A DNA stretch of 31,714 bases from NCBI RefSeq assembly GCF_000003605.2, contig NW_003126884.1:227433-259146 (forward strand), written 5' to 3'. The notes beneath the pieces are model-generated. The model was given only the letters and a program-made list of their open reading frames with translations. It was not told the origin of the DNA and did no database searches. This document shows positions 31,471 to 31,714 of this stretch, piece after piece. A program made the translations under genes and the position numbers. Numbering within the stretch: position 1 is the stretch's first letter; each line of letters begins with the position of its first letter. The DNA comes from Saccoglossus kowalevskii. Its lineage: Eukaryota; Hemichordata; Enteropneusta; Harrimaniidae.

Positions 31471-31545
31471 GACTGGCAGGCATGGGAATTGAACCCAGGT
31501 CCTCCTGATCACTGTGTAGACAACTGCCCCACAAGACCACAATTG
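31471..31545 (-). ncRNA. tRNA-like Pol III unit 3
   Basis: On the minus strand TGGTCTTGTGGGGCAG (31524-31539) is an A box like that of tRNA-Glu and GGTTCAATTCC (31485-31495) a B box in a paired T arm (TGGG TTCAATT CCCA). TTTTTT follows at 31465-31470. The acceptor stem does not pair (3' side GCCTGCC), so an aminoacylated tRNA is unlikely. Confidence 0.55.
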
Positions 31546-31714
31546 ATTGACTGGATGTGTTTGCATTTGATAAGACTATGGAGTGTGTATATATATATAG
31601 AAATACAACATATTTCTATTATTGAGTTACAATTGTCCAAAAAATTGCCAATTTTGTGTTTTTACTTGTGTAAACTATATGCATGCCATAACCCGTTAGT
31701 GTACATCTTGCCAA
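31546..31714. other. Right flank, nothing recognised
   Basis: AT-rich sequence with a short TA run near 31590. No feature supported. Confidence 0.4.

Overview
This is a piece of an AT-rich animal genome. Genes are split by introns of about 0.2-2.2 kb with GT-AG borders, the ground between them is full of small DNA transposons, LINE ends and satellites, and there is one 163-base assembly gap. The protein set (an inosine-uridine type nucleoside hydrolase, a TMEM72-like protein, a class A GPCR and mitochondrial uL14) fits a bilaterian. The repeat style suggests a marine invertebrate, perhaps a non-vertebrate deuterostome such as a hemichordate or amphioxus. That placement is inference only.

Layout. 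1-1300: 5' part of a nucleoside hydrolase gene on the minus strand, two coding exons, running off the left edge. 1300-6700: intergenic, with an old direct duplication, a short exact repeat and a GTTT microsatellite. 6721-9493: a complete five-exon minus-strand gene for a 158-residue four-helix membrane protein resembling TMEM72; every exon is short, so a search for long ORFs misses it. 9590-11280: a possible divergent first exon, a 293-bp inverted-repeat element with a TATA box beside it, and an unrecognised membrane-protein-like ORF cluster spread over three frames. 12372-18121: a plus-strand three-exon class A GPCR with all seven helices but one frame change in the third intracellular loop. 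18122-27480: no host gene seen; it holds a TAA microsatellite and gap, a hAT-type MITE with a perfect 8-bp target duplication, a probable solo LTR, a 44-bp minisatellite with trimeric higher-order structure, a roughly 150-bp tandem array ending in a hairpin, and the 3' end of a LINE. 27493-28335: the complete two-exon MRPL14 gene, minus strand. 28400-31714: a second LINE 3' end, a 1.25-kb element whose two ends are inverted arrays of 16-bp iterons, and three tRNA-like Pol III units in tandem.

The host genes show no sign of working together; this is an ordinary metazoan neighbourhood. The most useful points are the hidden TMEM72-like gene, the iteron-ended element, the tandem tRNA-like units, the satellite pair and the GPCR frame break.
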